Shown here: in pieces, positions 1 to 8,549 of the stretch
Numbering within the stretch: the stretch's first letter is position 1
Layout of the letters: each line of letters begins with the position of its first letter
Translations under genes and position numbers: made by a program
Source of the DNA: Tolypothrix sp. FACHB-123
Lineage (GTDB): Bacteria; Cyanobacteriota; Cyanobacteriia; Cyanobacteriales; Nostocaceae
Assembly: GCF_014697075.1 (NCBI RefSeq)
Contig: NZ_JACJRE010000023.1
Coordinates: forward strand, 53,488 to 117,487
Length of the DNA: 64,000 bases
Direction: 5' to 3'
The notes under the pieces: model-generated
The model's input: the letters and a program-made list of their open reading frames with translations, nothing else
What the model was told of the DNA's origin: nothing
The model's database searches: none

Positions 1-1
1 C

Positions 2-310
2 AGCAAATATCCCTACACAACCAGCACCCAAGGCCCCAACTTTGCTTCTACTCAAACAGGCAAAGACAAGTGCGTTCGTGACATCGGTTACTACCTGCGC
101 ATGGTTACCTACTGCCTAGTTGTTGGTGGTACAGGCCCAATGGACGACTACCTCATCAGTGGTATTGCTGAAATCAACCGTACCTTTGATCTATCTCCTA
201 GCTGGTATGTTGAAGCTCTGAAATATATCAAAGCTAACCACGGTTTGAGTGGCGATCCTGCTGTTGAAGCTAACTCCTACCTCGACTACGCCATCAACGC
301 ATTAAGCTAA
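2..310 (+). CDS. cpcA: C-phycocyanin alpha subunit, C-terminal part (5' end outside window)
   Basis: This is the last 102 residues of a phycobiliprotein alpha chain. It forms the phycocyanin rods of the phycobilisome and carries one phycocyanobilin. The visible frame starts before the window edge. It contains the chromophore-binding cysteine in [11 protein letters not shown] (TGC at 71-73, equivalent to Cys84) and the conserved tail [13 protein letters not shown]...[13 protein letters not shown]. This matches CpcA rather than phycoerythrocyanin PecA (which has LSPSWYIAALEF) or allophycocyanin. A strong hairpin follows, then the lyase genes cpcE and cpcF on the same strand, so cpcB should lie just upstream of the window. 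Confidence 0.96.
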   Translation, partial: SKYPYTTSTQGPNFASTQTGKDKCVRDIGYYLRMVTYCLVVGGTGPMDDYLISGIAEINRTFDLSPSWYVEALKYIKANHGLSGDPAVEANSYLDYAINALS

Positions 311-325
311 TTTTTAGATGGTTTG

Positions 326-389
326 ACCCGGAGGGGTATACAATGACTGACAGAAGTTAGTGATTGTTTGCCCCTCCGGGTATTGTTTT
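326..389 (+). terminator. Hairpin after cpcA (terminator or processing/attenuation stem)
   Basis: An 11-bp perfect stem ACCCGGAGGGG (326-336) pairs with CCCCTCCGGGT (371-381) across a 34-nt loop and is followed by ATTGTTTTTT. In phycobilisome operons such stems often separate the abundant structural mRNA from low-level downstream lyase genes by partial termination or 3'-end protection. That role is inferred here. Confidence 0.75.
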
Positions 390-402
390 TTGGTTATTTG
401 TT

Positions 403-427
403 CAGTTGTCAGTTGTCAGTTGTCAGT
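403..427. repeat. STRR heptamer array (CAGTTGT)n
   Basis: A short run of 7-bp units between cpcA and cpcE, followed at 431-456 by a related CAATCAACAGTC run. Heptamer arrays of this kind are typical of heterocystous cyanobacterial intergenic DNA. Confidence 0.8.
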
Positions 428-492
428 GGTGAACAATCAACAGTCAACAATCAACAGCCTCCTAACCCTTCATCTCGTTTCAGCAATTTTCT

Positions 493-1323
493 ATGGAAAA
501 CAAAGCTAATATCCAGGATGATAGCCAACTAACTGTAGAACAGGCGATCGCTAATCTCCAAGGTGAAGATTTGGGATTGCGCGTGTATGCAGCCTGGTGG
601 TTAGGACGGTTTCGGGTGGATGCACCAGAAGCCATTGATGTCTTAATTACAGCCTTAGAAGATGAAGACGATCGCACTAATGCTGGTGGTTATCCTCTAC
701 GACGAAATGCAGCCAGAGCATTGGGAAAACTAGGTGAAAAACGGGCAGTACCAGCATTAGTTCGAGCGCTGGAATGTTCTGATTTTTACGTCCGGGAAGC
801 CGCAGCCCAATCTTTGGAAATGTTAGGGGATACTTCCTGTATTCAGCGATTAATAGATTTACTCAACGATAAAGTTCCGGGAACCCTACCAGCACCAGAA
901 CCGCCCCAATTAGCCCAACCCTTTGACGCGATTATTGAGGCCTTGGGAACCTTGGGTGCAATTGATGCTATTGGAGTAATTGCAGAATTTTTAGAACATC
1001 CCATTCCGCGAATTCAGTATGCCGCAGCTAGGGCAATGTATCAGCTAACATCGGAACCAACGCAACTATCTAACCAGTATGGCGATCGCCTCATACAAGC
1101 ATTGGCTAATAATGATTTGCAACTACGCCGAACCGTGTTGTCAGATTTGGGAGCGATTGGATATTTACCTGCTGCTGATGCGATCGCTCAAACTCTAGCA
1201 GAAAATAGCCTGAAGCTGATAGCCCTCAAAGGTTTACTAGAAAAGCAATTGCAACAAACCACACCACCCGATTTGTCTGCTGGAGCAATCAAAGTAATGC
1301 AATTAATGGATGCGTTATTGTAG
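493..1323 (+). CDS. cpcE: Phycocyanin alpha-subunit phycocyanobilin lyase, CpcE subunit
   Basis: A 276-residue HEAT-repeat (PBS lyase repeat) protein. CpcE forms a heterodimer with CpcF that attaches phycocyanobilin to Cys84 of CpcA. The sequence shows the CpcE signature stretches YAAWWLGRFRVDAPEAID, GGYPLRRNAARALGKLG, FYVREAAAQSLEMLGD and LSDLGAIGYLPAADAIAQ, and the length matches the family. It lies 180 bp after cpcA and 51 bp before cpcF on the same strand. The linker-polypeptide genes cpcC and cpcD, which usually come between in Nostoc-type operons, are absent. The equivalent PecE subunit is an alternative, but the neighbouring phycocyanin gene favours CpcE. Confidence 0.92.
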   Translation: MENKANIQDDSQLTVEQAIANLQGEDLGLRVYAAWWLGRFRVDAPEAIDVLITALEDEDDRTNAGGYPLRRNAARALGKLGEKRAVPALVRALECSDFYVREAAAQSLEMLGDTSCIQRLIDLLNDKVPGTLPAPEPPQLAQPFDAIIEALGTLGAIDAIGVIAEFLEHPIPRIQYAAARAMYQLTSEPTQLSNQYGDRLIQALANNDLQLRRTVLSDLGAIGYLPAADAIAQTLAENSLKLIALKGLLEKQLQQTTPPDLSAGAIKVMQLMDALL

Positions 1324-1374
1324 CAGAAAGAGGGAAAATATAGAAGGTAGAACTTATTGCTTCTCTTCTCCCTC

Positions 1375-2199
1375 ATGGCTGATTACCTTAACACTCTAAT
1401 TCGTGCAGTAGAAGACGCAGATTCTTCTCTCCTTTTGCAAGAAGCTGTGAAAAACTTAGCAGCATCTCATTTAGAAGGAGCAATTCCCACCTTGATTGCT
1501 TCTTTGAGTTATAACAATCCCGGTGCAGCAGTGGCGGCTGTGGATGGGCTAATCCAAATTGGCGAACCCGCAGTACCCGCTCTATTAGAGCTACTGGATC
1601 TGCATAACTACACTGCTAGAGCTTGGGCAATCCGTGCCCTTGCAGGCATTGGCGATCCTAGAGGATTAGTCACCTTGTTGGGAGCAGCTACAGCTGACTT
1701 CGCCCTCAGCGTCCGGCGGGCAGCCGCTAGGGGTTTAGGAATGATGAAGTGGCATTGGTTTCCCAACAATGAGCTGCTAGAAATTGCCCAAGCAGAAGCA
1801 ATGGATGCCTTACTATTTGTCGCCCAGGAAGACGACGAGTGGGTAGTACGCTATTCAGCAGTCGTCGGCTTACAGTTTCTTGCAGATGCAGTTGCTGTTA
1901 CTTATCCAGAATGGCGATCGCAAATCCTGTCTCAATTTGAGCAAATAGCTGTTAAAGATGATAGTTGGGCAGTAAAAGCCCGCGTCTTGCTGGCACAGCA
2001 ACACCTCGAAAAACAGACGGCGATTGAGCAACAGCAAACACTAGACGATCGCCCCTCACCCTTGTCTTCGATGGACTGGCAGAAAATTATGGAAGACTTG
2101 TACGGGCGCAAAGGGCAAGAACGGCAGGTATTTGCAGAAGGCGATCCTCGACGTTATCAAAAATTAGCAGTAGCGATCGCTGAAAATTCGGATGAATAA
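1375..2199 (+). CDS. cpcF: Phycocyanin alpha-subunit phycocyanobilin lyase, CpcF subunit
   Basis: HEAT-repeat partner of CpcE in chromophore attachment to CpcA. Family blocks include AAIPTLIASLSYNNPGAAVAAVDGL (in part), ARAWAIRALAGIGDPRGL and SVRRAAARGLG. I chose the ATG at 1375 (MADYLNTLIRAVEDADSS), which matches CpcF N-termini; an in-frame TTG at 1357 would add six unlikely residues. At about 274 residues it is longer than typical CpcF (about 200). The extra part is a C-terminal tail after about residue 210 containing SSMDWQKIMEDLYGRKGQER and VFAEGDPRRYQKLAVAI. The NHCQGN motif of the isomerising lyase PecF is absent, so plain lyase activity is expected. Confidence 0.88.
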   Translation: MADYLNTLIRAVEDADSSLLLQEAVKNLAASHLEGAIPTLIASLSYNNPGAAVAAVDGLIQIGEPAVPALLELLDLHNYTARAWAIRALAGIGDPRGLVTLLGAATADFALSVRRAAARGLGMMKWHWFPNNELLEIAQAEAMDALLFVAQEDDEWVVRYSAVVGLQFLADAVAVTYPEWRSQILSQFEQIAVKDDSWAVKARVLLAQQHLEKQTAIEQQQTLDDRPSPLSSMDWQKIMEDLYGRKGQERQVFAEGDPRRYQKLAVAIAENSDE

Positions 2200-2207
2200 T
2201 TTCGTAG

Positions 2208-2282
2208 TCAGGACTTCAGTCCTGAATTTTACTGTTTATCTTAATTCAACCCGACACTATCATTTAATTAAGTGTCGGGTTT
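2208..2282 (+). terminator. Two hairpins ending the cpc operon
   Basis: First, TCAGGACT-TC-AGTCCTGA (2208-2225) is followed by ATTTT. Second, a perfect 10-bp stem ACCCGACACT (2249-2258) and AGTGTCGGGT (2271-2280) is followed by TTATTTC. The second looks like the intrinsic terminator of cpcF. The first resembles a short palindrome I believe is dispersed in cyanobacterial genomes. Confidence 0.7.
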
Positions 2283-2961
2283 ATTTCTGAATAAACTTAT
2301 ATAAAGTATCTTAACTTAAGCTTTCTTTAGGATTTTTTTCATTAAATGTGTTTTTTATGAAAAATCATAAAAATTTTTTATTGAGAATCGATTTTTATTA
2401 GATATTGAATTTGAGAGCAAGAAAATAATTCTGGACTCGAATATCCCTAGTTTAGACTGCAACTACCCTGAGTATTTTTACGAAAAAAGCTGAGAAACCT
2501 TGCTACTCAATAAATTTTTGCTTTGATATCCTCAATTTTTGTACCAGTATAAAGTCTGCATTCTTAGGCACATCTATAGATAATATCAAAAATTAGGGTC
2601 AACGCCACAAATTCTCTCTGCAATAACATTTATCAATTTTTGCCCAGTAAGAGAGATTGAACGAGGTTGAAAGTCTTTCTGCATAGGAGTTACCTTGATT
2701 TACTCAGGGAGAACTACAATTGAGAAGATGTGCATATTGATTCAGGTGGGTTTAACGAAAAAGGCTGTAAGAGACTTCCAACCAAAAAATAACCAATCAC
2801 TATGCAGGCAGGGAGGTAGGAGGAATAAAGAAAAATCTCACTAAATAAATGGGGTAATTTATTCTCTGCAAATCCCTAAACCAAATGAATAAAAATCTTG
2901 ATACTATCCTGAATCACTAATTGATGTTCTCGGTTTTCCTGGTGTAAACCGGGGGGGTAAA
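2283..2961. other. AT-rich intergenic region upstream of hybrid kinase
   Basis: No gene or RNA recognised. It holds one degenerate copy of the 108-bp inverted-repeat element (2770-2877). The remainder is AT-rich and presumably includes the promoter of the kinase gene. Confidence 0.5.
2770..2877. mobile_element. 108-bp GGGACTTCCA-type inverted-repeat element, degenerate copy
   Basis: The left end AGAGACTTCCAACC and the right end CTGCAAATCCCT are imperfect inverted repeats. The interior is purine-rich (GGCAGGGAGGTAGGAGG). Length and layout match the better-preserved copy at 8913-9020 and the copy at 38590-38698. It has no coding capacity, so it would be a non-autonomous element. Confidence 0.6.
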
Positions 2962-5900
2962 GTGACTATATTTACAATAAATGTACTAATTATTGATGAT
3001 TGCTTGGAAGACCGAGAAACTTATCGCCGTTACTTACTGCGGGATAAACAAAACACATACAGAATTTTAGAAGCAGAAACCGGGACACAGGCTTTAGAAC
3101 TGTGTCGGCAACAAATTCCCGATGTGATTTTGCTTGATTATCTGCTGCCAGATAGAGATGGGCTAGAGTTACTCAACAAATTTAAGACTCTGTTAGGTCA
3201 AACAAACCCTCCGGTAATTATACTCACTGGTCAGGGAAATGAACAGGTAGCAGTACAAGCAATTAAAAGTGGTGCTGCTGAGTATTTAGTGAAAAGAGAT
3301 ACCACATCAACTCGTCTGTGTGTTGCTATTCAAAATGTATTAGAAAGAACTCGCTTGAGTAGGGATTTAGAAGAAAGCGAAGCACTTTTTAGAGCTACAT
3401 TTAACCAAGCAGCTGTTGGTATCGCCCACGTAGGAATAGATGGACAATTGTTGCTAGTAAATCAGAAACTTTGTGATATTTTGGGCTATACTTGCGCAGA
3501 ATTGCTCACGCACAGATTGCAAGATATTACACATCCTGATGACCGAAATCTCGATTTGGATGAAGTTGAGCGGATTTTAGCTGGTGAAATCTCAAGTTAC
3601 TCGCTAGAGAAACGCTACATCCGTTACGACAATACGCATATTTGGATTGATTTAACTGTATCTGTAGTTCGCAAAAAATCTGGTGAACCAGAATATTTGC
3701 TCTGTGTCATTCAAGACATTAGCGATCGCAAAGGCTTAGAAATAGAGCGCAACCAAGCAGAAATGGCACTGGGAGCTAGTGAAGAACGGCTACGCCTAGC
3801 CTTGGAATTGAATTCCATTGGTATGTGGGAATGGGATGCGGTGACAGGAAACGTGAGTTGGAATGATTACAACTACCGCTTGTTGGGCTATCAGCCAGGA
3901 GAAGTTGAGCCTAGCTATAATCTTTGGCACGATCACATTTACCCCGATGACGTAGCTGAAGTTGACCGAAAGCTTGCTCAAGCTCTAGCAAATCAGACCG
4001 ATTATGAAGCTGAGTTACGGGTGATTTTAGCTGATGGCAGTATTCGCTGGCTACTGGGCAAAGGACGAGGAATATACGATGAGTCAGGACAACCCCTACG
4101 GATGATAGGCGTGAGTTTTGATATCAGCGATCGCAAACAGGCAGAAATTGAAATTCGCAGATTTGTTTCCTTGGCGGATAACAGTTCAGAATTTATTGGC
4201 ATGTGCGACATGAATTTTGTGCCCTTTTATCTCAATGAAGCGGGCAAACAAATGGTCGGATTAGATGACATTCAGCAATATAAGGAAACACCTGTCAGAG
4301 AATTTTTCTTTCCCGAAGATCAGGATTTTATCATCAATGAATTTTTCCCGCGTGTTTTGCGTGAAGGACGAGCAGAAGTAGAAATTCGTTTCCGTCATTT
4401 CAAGACAGGGGAAGCATTATGGATGGTTTACAGCGTTTATTACATTAAAGATACCAACGACCAGCTAATTGGTCTAGCAACCATTAGCCGCAATATTAGC
4501 GATCGCAAACAAGCCGAAGAAAAAATCCGCGAACAGGCTGCTTTGCTTGATGTTGCTACCGATGCCATTTTTGTTCGTGATTTAGAACATCATATCCTTT
4601 ATTGGAACTCTAGTGCTGAACGTGTATACGGCTGGCAAGCAGCAGAAGTACTGGGAAAAAATTGTTGTGAGTTTTTATGCCAGCAACCATTGTCATCTAT
4701 GTCAGAGGCTCTCAAAACAGTTACTGAGAAAGGAGAATGGCATGGTGAAATCAATAAAATCACCAAATCGGGACAAGAAATCATTGTCCAAAGTCGCTGG
4801 ACGCTGATGCTTCCTGAAGCGAGGCAAGCACAATCTATTCTTGTCGTTGATACCGATATCACGGAAAAAAAACATTTAGAGCAACAGTTTTATCGGGCAC
4901 AACGGCTAGAAAGTTTAGGTACATTAGCCAGCGGTATTGCCCATGATTTAAATAACATCCTCACACCCTTGCTGGCAGTTGCCCAACTCTTACCTCTGAA
5001 ACTTCCCCATTTGGATGAGAAAAATCAGCGACTCTTGAAAATCTTGGAAGACAACTCTAAACGTGGTGCCGAACTAGTCAAGCAAATTACAGCCTTTGCC
5101 CGAGGAGCAGAAGGGAAGCGCGTTCTTCTACAACCAAGACACCTAATCAAAGAAATTGAGCGAGTAATTAAAAGTACATTTCCCAAAGAAATTGAAATTT
5201 GTATTGATATAACAACGGCAAATCTTTGGACAGTCTTAGCAGATCCCACCCAAATACATCAGGTATTGATGAATTTGTGTGTTAATGCTCGTGATGCTAT
5301 GCCCGATGGGGGAACTCTGACAATTTCTGCGGAAAATTTTTATGTCGATCAAAACTATGCCCAGATGAATCTCGAAGCAAAAGTTGGTAAATACGTAGTT
5401 ATCACTGTGTCAGATACAGGCTGCGGCATACCAAAAGAGTTATTAGATCGTATTTTTGAACCCTTTTTTACAACCAAAGAACTAGGAAAAGGCACAGGAT
5501 TAGGCCTTTCCACTATTATTGGTATAATCAAAAACCACAATGGTTTTGTCAAGGTGGATAGTGAGGTAGGCAAGGGCAGTCAATTTCAAGTATACTTGAG
5601 TGCTAGTGACACTCCCACAACAGAAGAAACTGATAATTCACAGATAGCAAAAGGAAACAGTGAATTAATTTTGGTTGTGGATGACGAACCATTTGTTCGG
5701 GATATTGCCAAAACTTCACTAGAAGAGTTCAACTATAGAGTGCAGATTGCCAGTGATGCTATTGAGGCGTTCTTGTTCTATGCACAACACAAAACTGAAA
5801 TCAGCTTAGTGCTGATGGATATACAAATGCCGCATATTGATGGATTTAAAGCGATTCGCGTCCTGCAACAAATGAATCCCGCCATCAAAATTATTGTCAT

Positions 5901-6027
5901 TAGTGGTATCAAATCCAACCAAAATTTGTTAGAAACTAGAGGTATTAATGTGCAAGGATTTTTATCCAAGCCATACACGATTAAGGAATTGTTAGACACT
6001 ATTAAACTTGTTTTGAGTGCGCCATAG
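2962..6027 (+). CDS. Hybrid sensor histidine kinase: REC-PASx4-HisKA-HATPase-REC
   Basis: A soluble 1021-residue two-component phosphorelay protein. Order: receiver domain (about 6-125; acidic pair D12/D13, phospho-acceptor D59 in VILLDYLLPD, T89, K111); four PAS/PAC units (about 138-260, 270-395, 400-520 and 525-645), each ending near a DISDRK-type motif; HisKA with phospho-acceptor H661 in SGIAHDLNNILTP; HATPase with N-box (NLCVNARDAM), G1 (DTGCGIP) and G2 (GKGTGLGLS); and a C-terminal receiver from about 896 (VVDDEP, LVLMDIQMPHIDG). There are no membrane segments, so it probably senses a cytosolic cue or is driven by phosphotransfer onto the N-terminal receiver. It starts at a GTG (2962), the first start giving a complete receiver. 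It stands alone with no adjacent output regulator. Confidence 0.93.
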   Translation: MTIFTINVLIIDDCLEDRETYRRYLLRDKQNTYRILEAETGTQALELCRQQIPDVILLDYLLPDRDGLELLNKFKTLLGQTNPPVIILTGQGNEQVAVQAIKSGAAEYLVKRDTTSTRLCVAIQNVLERTRLSRDLEESEALFRATFNQAAVGIAHVGIDGQLLLVNQKLCDILGYTCAELLTHRLQDITHPDDRNLDLDEVERILAGEISSYSLEKRYIRYDNTHIWIDLTVSVVRKKSGEPEYLLCVIQDISDRKGLEIERNQAEMALGASEERLRLALELNSIGMWEWDAVTGNVSWNDYNYRLLGYQPGEVEPSYNLWHDHIYPDDVAEVDRKLAQALANQTDYEAELRVILADGSIRWLLGKGRGIYDESGQPLRMIGVSFDISDRKQAEIEIRRFVSLADNSSEFIGMCDMNFVPFYLNEAGKQMVGLDDIQQYKETPVREFFFPEDQDFIINEFFPRVLREGRAEVEIRFRHFKTGEALWMVYSVYYIKDTNDQLIGLATISRNISDRKQAEEKIREQAALLDVATDAIFVRDLEHHILYWNSSAERVYGWQAAEVLGKNCCEFLCQQPLSSMSEALKTVTEKGEWHGEINKITKSGQEIIVQSRWTLMLPEARQAQSILVVDTDITEKKHLEQQFYRAQRLESLGTLASGIAHDLNNILTPLLAVAQLLPLKLPHLDEKNQRLLKILEDNSKRGAELVKQITAFARGAEGKRVLLQPRHLIKEIERVIKSTFPKEIEICIDITTANLWTVLADPTQIHQVLMNLCVNARDAMPDGGTLTISAENFYVDQNYAQMNLEAKVGKYVVITVSDTGCGIPKELLDRIFEPFFTTKELGKGTGLGLSTIIGIIKNHNGFVKVDSEVGKGSQFQVYLSASDTPTTEETDNSQIAKGNSELILVVDDEPFVRDIAKTSLEEFNYRVQIASDAIEAFLFYAQHKTEISLVLMDIQMPHIDGFKAIRVLQQMNPAIKIIVISGIKSNQNLLETRGINVQGFLSKPYTIKELLDTIKLVLSAP

Positions 6028-6135
6028 GGCAATTGGGGATGAAAAAAGCCAATCTCAAATCTGACTGGCTCACTAGGGAACATCACTAATTGCTAGGCTA
6101 GAAATGGCCGATTTTAAACAGAGGGAATCAAAAAC

Positions 6136-6363
6136 ATGCCACACACAATTGTTACCGATGTCTGTGAAGGCATTGCTGACTGCGTAGATGCTTGTCCAGT
6201 AGCCTGCATTCATGATGGGCCTGGTAAAAATGTCAAAGGAACCGATTGGTACTGGATTGACTTTGCTACCTGTATTGATTGTGGCATCTGTATTCAAGTA
6301 TGCCCCGTAGAAGGCGCGATCGTTCCCGAAGAACGACCAGACTTGCAAAAAACGCCAGAATAG
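6136..6363 (+). CDS. Bacterial-type two-cluster ferredoxin
   Basis: A 75-residue electron carrier with eight cysteines: C10, C16, C20, C24 and C46, C49, C52, C56. The second set is a classic CxxCxxC...CP [4Fe-4S] motif. The first has the wider C-x5-C-x3-C-x3-C spacing of 7Fe/8Fe ferredoxins, so cluster I could be [3Fe-4S] or [4Fe-4S]. The C-terminus EERPDLQKTPE resembles that of cyanobacterial 7Fe/8Fe ferredoxins. It is distinct from the plant-type [2Fe-2S] photosynthetic ferredoxin. It is preceded by a short gap after the hybrid kinase and followed by repeats. Its redox partner cannot be told from the neighbours. Confidence 0.92.
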   Translation: MPHTIVTDVCEGIADCVDACPVACIHDGPGKNVKGTDWYWIDFATCIDCGICIQVCPVEGAIVPEERPDLQKTPE

Positions 6364-6461
6364 TCCATAGTCCAGGATTAAGGTAGAGGCGAGGGGAGCA
6401 GGGAAGGGAAATGAAGGAAACAGGGGAGACAAGGGGAATGAGGGAGAAATAGCAATTTCAA

Positions 6462-6556
6462 ATGCCCAATGCCTCATACCCAATGCCCCATGCCCAATGC
6501 CTCATGCCCAATGCCCCATGCCCAATAACAAATGACTATTGACAAATGACTATTGA
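6462..6556. repeat. STRR arrays (CCCAATG/CCCCATG)n and TGACTATTGACAAA units abutting the next start codon
   Basis: 6462-6526 is a run of heptamers alternating CCCAATG, CCTCATG and CCCCATG. 6531-6556 is a second repeat, AATGACTATTGACA. The last copy of the second repeat supplies the ATG and first codons of the downstream ABC ATPase gene. Confidence 0.85.
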
Positions 6557-7271
6557 CTATTTACTAGACGTTCAAAATGTTCATGCTGGATATATTAAAG
6601 ATGTAGATATCCTGCAAGGTGTGAATTTTCGAGTAGAAGCTGGGGAATTAGTAACCGTAATCGGCCCTAATGGTGCGGGTAAATCTACCTTAGCAAAAAC
6701 CATTTTTGGATTATTAACTCCCCACACAGGCGCAATTACCTTTAAAGGTGAAAATATTGCTGGCTTAAAGTCGAATCAAATTGTGCAGCGGGGAATGTGT
6801 TACGTTCCGCAAATTGCTAATGTGTTTCCATCCCTGAGTATTGAAGAAAATTTAGAAATGGGGGCTTTTGTGCGGAATGTGCCCTTAAAGCCCCTCAAAG
6901 ATAAAATATTTACCATGTTTCCGCGATTAAGCGATCGCCGTCGTCAACGGGCTGGTACCCTTTCCGGTGGAGAACGTCAGATGTTAGCAATGGGTAAAGC
7001 TTTGATGCTGGAACCAAGTTTACTGCTTTTAGATGAACCCTCTGCCGCTTTATCCCCCATCTTGGTGACACAAGTATTTGAGCAAATTAAACAAATCAAC
7101 CAAGGGGGTACAGCAATTGTTCTTGTAGAACAAAATGCCCGTAAAGCCCTAGAAATGGCCGATCGCGGTTACGTATTAGAATCTGGACGCGATGCTATCA
7201 CAGGCCCTGGGAGAGAGTTATTAAATGACCCCAAAGTCGCAGAATTATATCTAGGTGCAGGGAGACATTAG
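6546..7271 (+). CDS. livF: ABC transporter ATP-binding protein, LivF type (amino-acid uptake)
   Basis: A 241-residue ATPase of the branched-chain/hydrophobic amino-acid uptake family (LivF; NatE in Anabaena N-I transporters). It shows Walker A GPNGAGKST (about 40-48), the Q-loop in CYVPQIANVFPSLS, the signature LSGGERQML, Walker B LLLLDEPS, and the H-loop replaced in the LivF manner by VLVEQN. The LivF hallmark NVFPSLSIEENLEMGAF is present. No permease, LivG or binding-protein gene is adjacent, so its partners lie elsewhere, as is common in cyanobacteria. The start ATG falls inside a tandem repeat; conserved sequence begins at about residue 7 (LDVQNVHAGY). Confidence 0.9.
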   Translation: MTIDYLLDVQNVHAGYIKDVDILQGVNFRVEAGELVTVIGPNGAGKSTLAKTIFGLLTPHTGAITFKGENIAGLKSNQIVQRGMCYVPQIANVFPSLSIEENLEMGAFVRNVPLKPLKDKIFTMFPRLSDRRRQRAGTLSGGERQMLAMGKALMLEPSLLLLDEPSAALSPILVTQVFEQIKQINQGGTAIVLVEQNARKALEMADRGYVLESGRDAITGPGRELLNDPKVAELYLGAGRH

Positions 7272-7273
7272 GG

Positions 7274-7405
7274 ACTAGGGGCTAGGGGCTAGGGAAGGGG
7301 GACAAGGAATTTTAGATTTTAGATTTTAGATTTTAGATTCAAACCCAATCCAAAATTGCAAATCCAAAATCCAAAATTGAATTGCCCAATGCCCCATGCC
7401 CAATG
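7274..7405. repeat. STRR arrays CTAGGGG, TTTTAGA and CCCAATG
   Basis: Three consecutive short arrays: (CTAGGGG)n at 7274-7294, (TTTTAGA)n at 7309-7338 and (CCCAATG/CCCCATG)n at about 7384-7405. They fill most of the spacer between the ABC ATPase and carbonic anhydrase genes. Confidence 0.85.
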
Positions 7406-7507
7406 CCCAAAACTTAAATCACTCTTAAACGGTGTCAGCGGGTACTCTTGTATCTGGCTGAATTTTGCTATCTTCCAGGCAACAACGAAACGTTGTCAGG
7501 TAGATGA

Positions 7508-8248
7508 ATGGCTAGAATTAATGGATTTATTGGGCGGCGTAATTTTTTACATTTAGCTGGGTTGGGTGGCGTTACTATTGGGGCTATTGTTGGGACTGGC
7601 GGTATACTTTGGAACAAAGAACCATCTTTAGCTGAAGATCCATTTGTTGATGGTGTCAAAAGACCAAAACCAGTTAATCCGCAAACTGCATTAAACAGAT
7701 TGATAGCCGGAAATCAACGATTTACCAGAGGTAAGCGTCTTCTTCCTCGTCAATCTAAGTTTCGCTTGCAAGAAACTGTTGCAGCTCAATATCCATTTGC
7801 TGCTATATTAGGCTGTGCTGATTCACGAGTACCCGCAGAAATTGTCTTCGATCAAGGATTAGGCGATTTATTTGTGGTGCGAGTAGCTGGTAATATCGCC
7901 TCCCCAGAGGCTATAGGTAGCTTGGAATATGCGACATCAGTATTAGGTACGCAACTCATTTTAGTTTTAGGTCATGCGAAATGTGGTGCAGTTCACGCAG
8001 CCGTTGAGGGTAAACCGCTTCCTGGCAGAATTGGTGCTTTTGTCGAAGAAATTAAACCGGCTGTAGAAATTGCTAAAAAGAAAAATGGCAGTTTAGAAGC
8101 AAATACTATTATTGCTAATGTGCAATATCAGGCAGAACATTTAGCTGAACGCTCTACGATTTTAGGCAATTTAATTCAGCAAGGTAAATTGAAAATTGTT
8201 GGTGGTTATTATGATTTGGCTACCGGGAAAGTGACGATGCTTTTTTAA
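7508..8248 (+). CDS. Beta-carbonic anhydrase with Tat-type signal
   Basis: A 246-residue zinc enzyme interconverting CO2 and bicarbonate. Zinc and catalytic residues of the beta class are in place: C103-x-D105-x-R107 (GCADSRVPAE) and H156-x2-C159 (LGHAKCGAVHA). The N-terminus has a twin-arginine motif RRNFLHLAG (residues 10-18) followed by a hydrophobic run, so the folded enzyme is probably exported to the periplasm or thylakoid lumen, as known for cyanobacterial EcaB. It therefore differs from the carboxysomal enzyme. It is monocistronic between repeat-rich spacers. Confidence 0.93.
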   Translation: MARINGFIGRRNFLHLAGLGGVTIGAIVGTGGILWNKEPSLAEDPFVDGVKRPKPVNPQTALNRLIAGNQRFTRGKRLLPRQSKFRLQETVAAQYPFAAILGCADSRVPAEIVFDQGLGDLFVVRVAGNIASPEAIGSLEYATSVLGTQLILVLGHAKCGAVHAAVEGKPLPGRIGAFVEEIKPAVEIAKKKNGSLEANTIIANVQYQAEHLAERSTILGNLIQQGKLKIVGGYYDLATGKVTMLF

Positions 8249-8347
8249 TAGCAATTCAATAAAAATATGAATCTAGCCTTTGGGAACACTTTTTGTCTAC
8301 AGATGAATTTCGCTATGAGCCAGTAAATTCAGTTCCTTGTGGGGAAA

Positions 8348-8500
8348 AACGTCATACCAATTCCAGAAAAAAATGATACAGATGCGTAGGTTGGGTTGAA
8401 CAGAGTGAAACCCAACAAATGCAAGACTTTGGAGTGTTGGGTTTCGTTCCTCAACCCAACCTACATCCACATCATATTTTTTGTGAAATGGTATCACGTT
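8348..8500. mobile_element. 153-bp palindromic element with about 30-bp terminal inverted repeats
   Basis: The left end (8348-8377) begins AACGTCATACCAATTCC and is an imperfect inverted repeat of the right end (8471-8500), which ends GAAATGGTATCACGTT. The centre holds the inverted pair GTAGGTTGGGTTGAAC / CCTCAACCCAACCTAC. It shares this core palindrome with the MITE copies at 9282, 24051 and 36526 but has different termini. I see no clear target duplication. Confidence 0.7.
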
Positions 8501-8549
8501 AAGTTTTTTTGCTCCCAAAGCGCCAACTTTATCATTTACACATATTCAG

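Noticed and set aside
6462-6556. Possible CRISPR-like array
   Set aside because: The units are 7-bp STRR heptamers with no spacers; no cas genes in the window.
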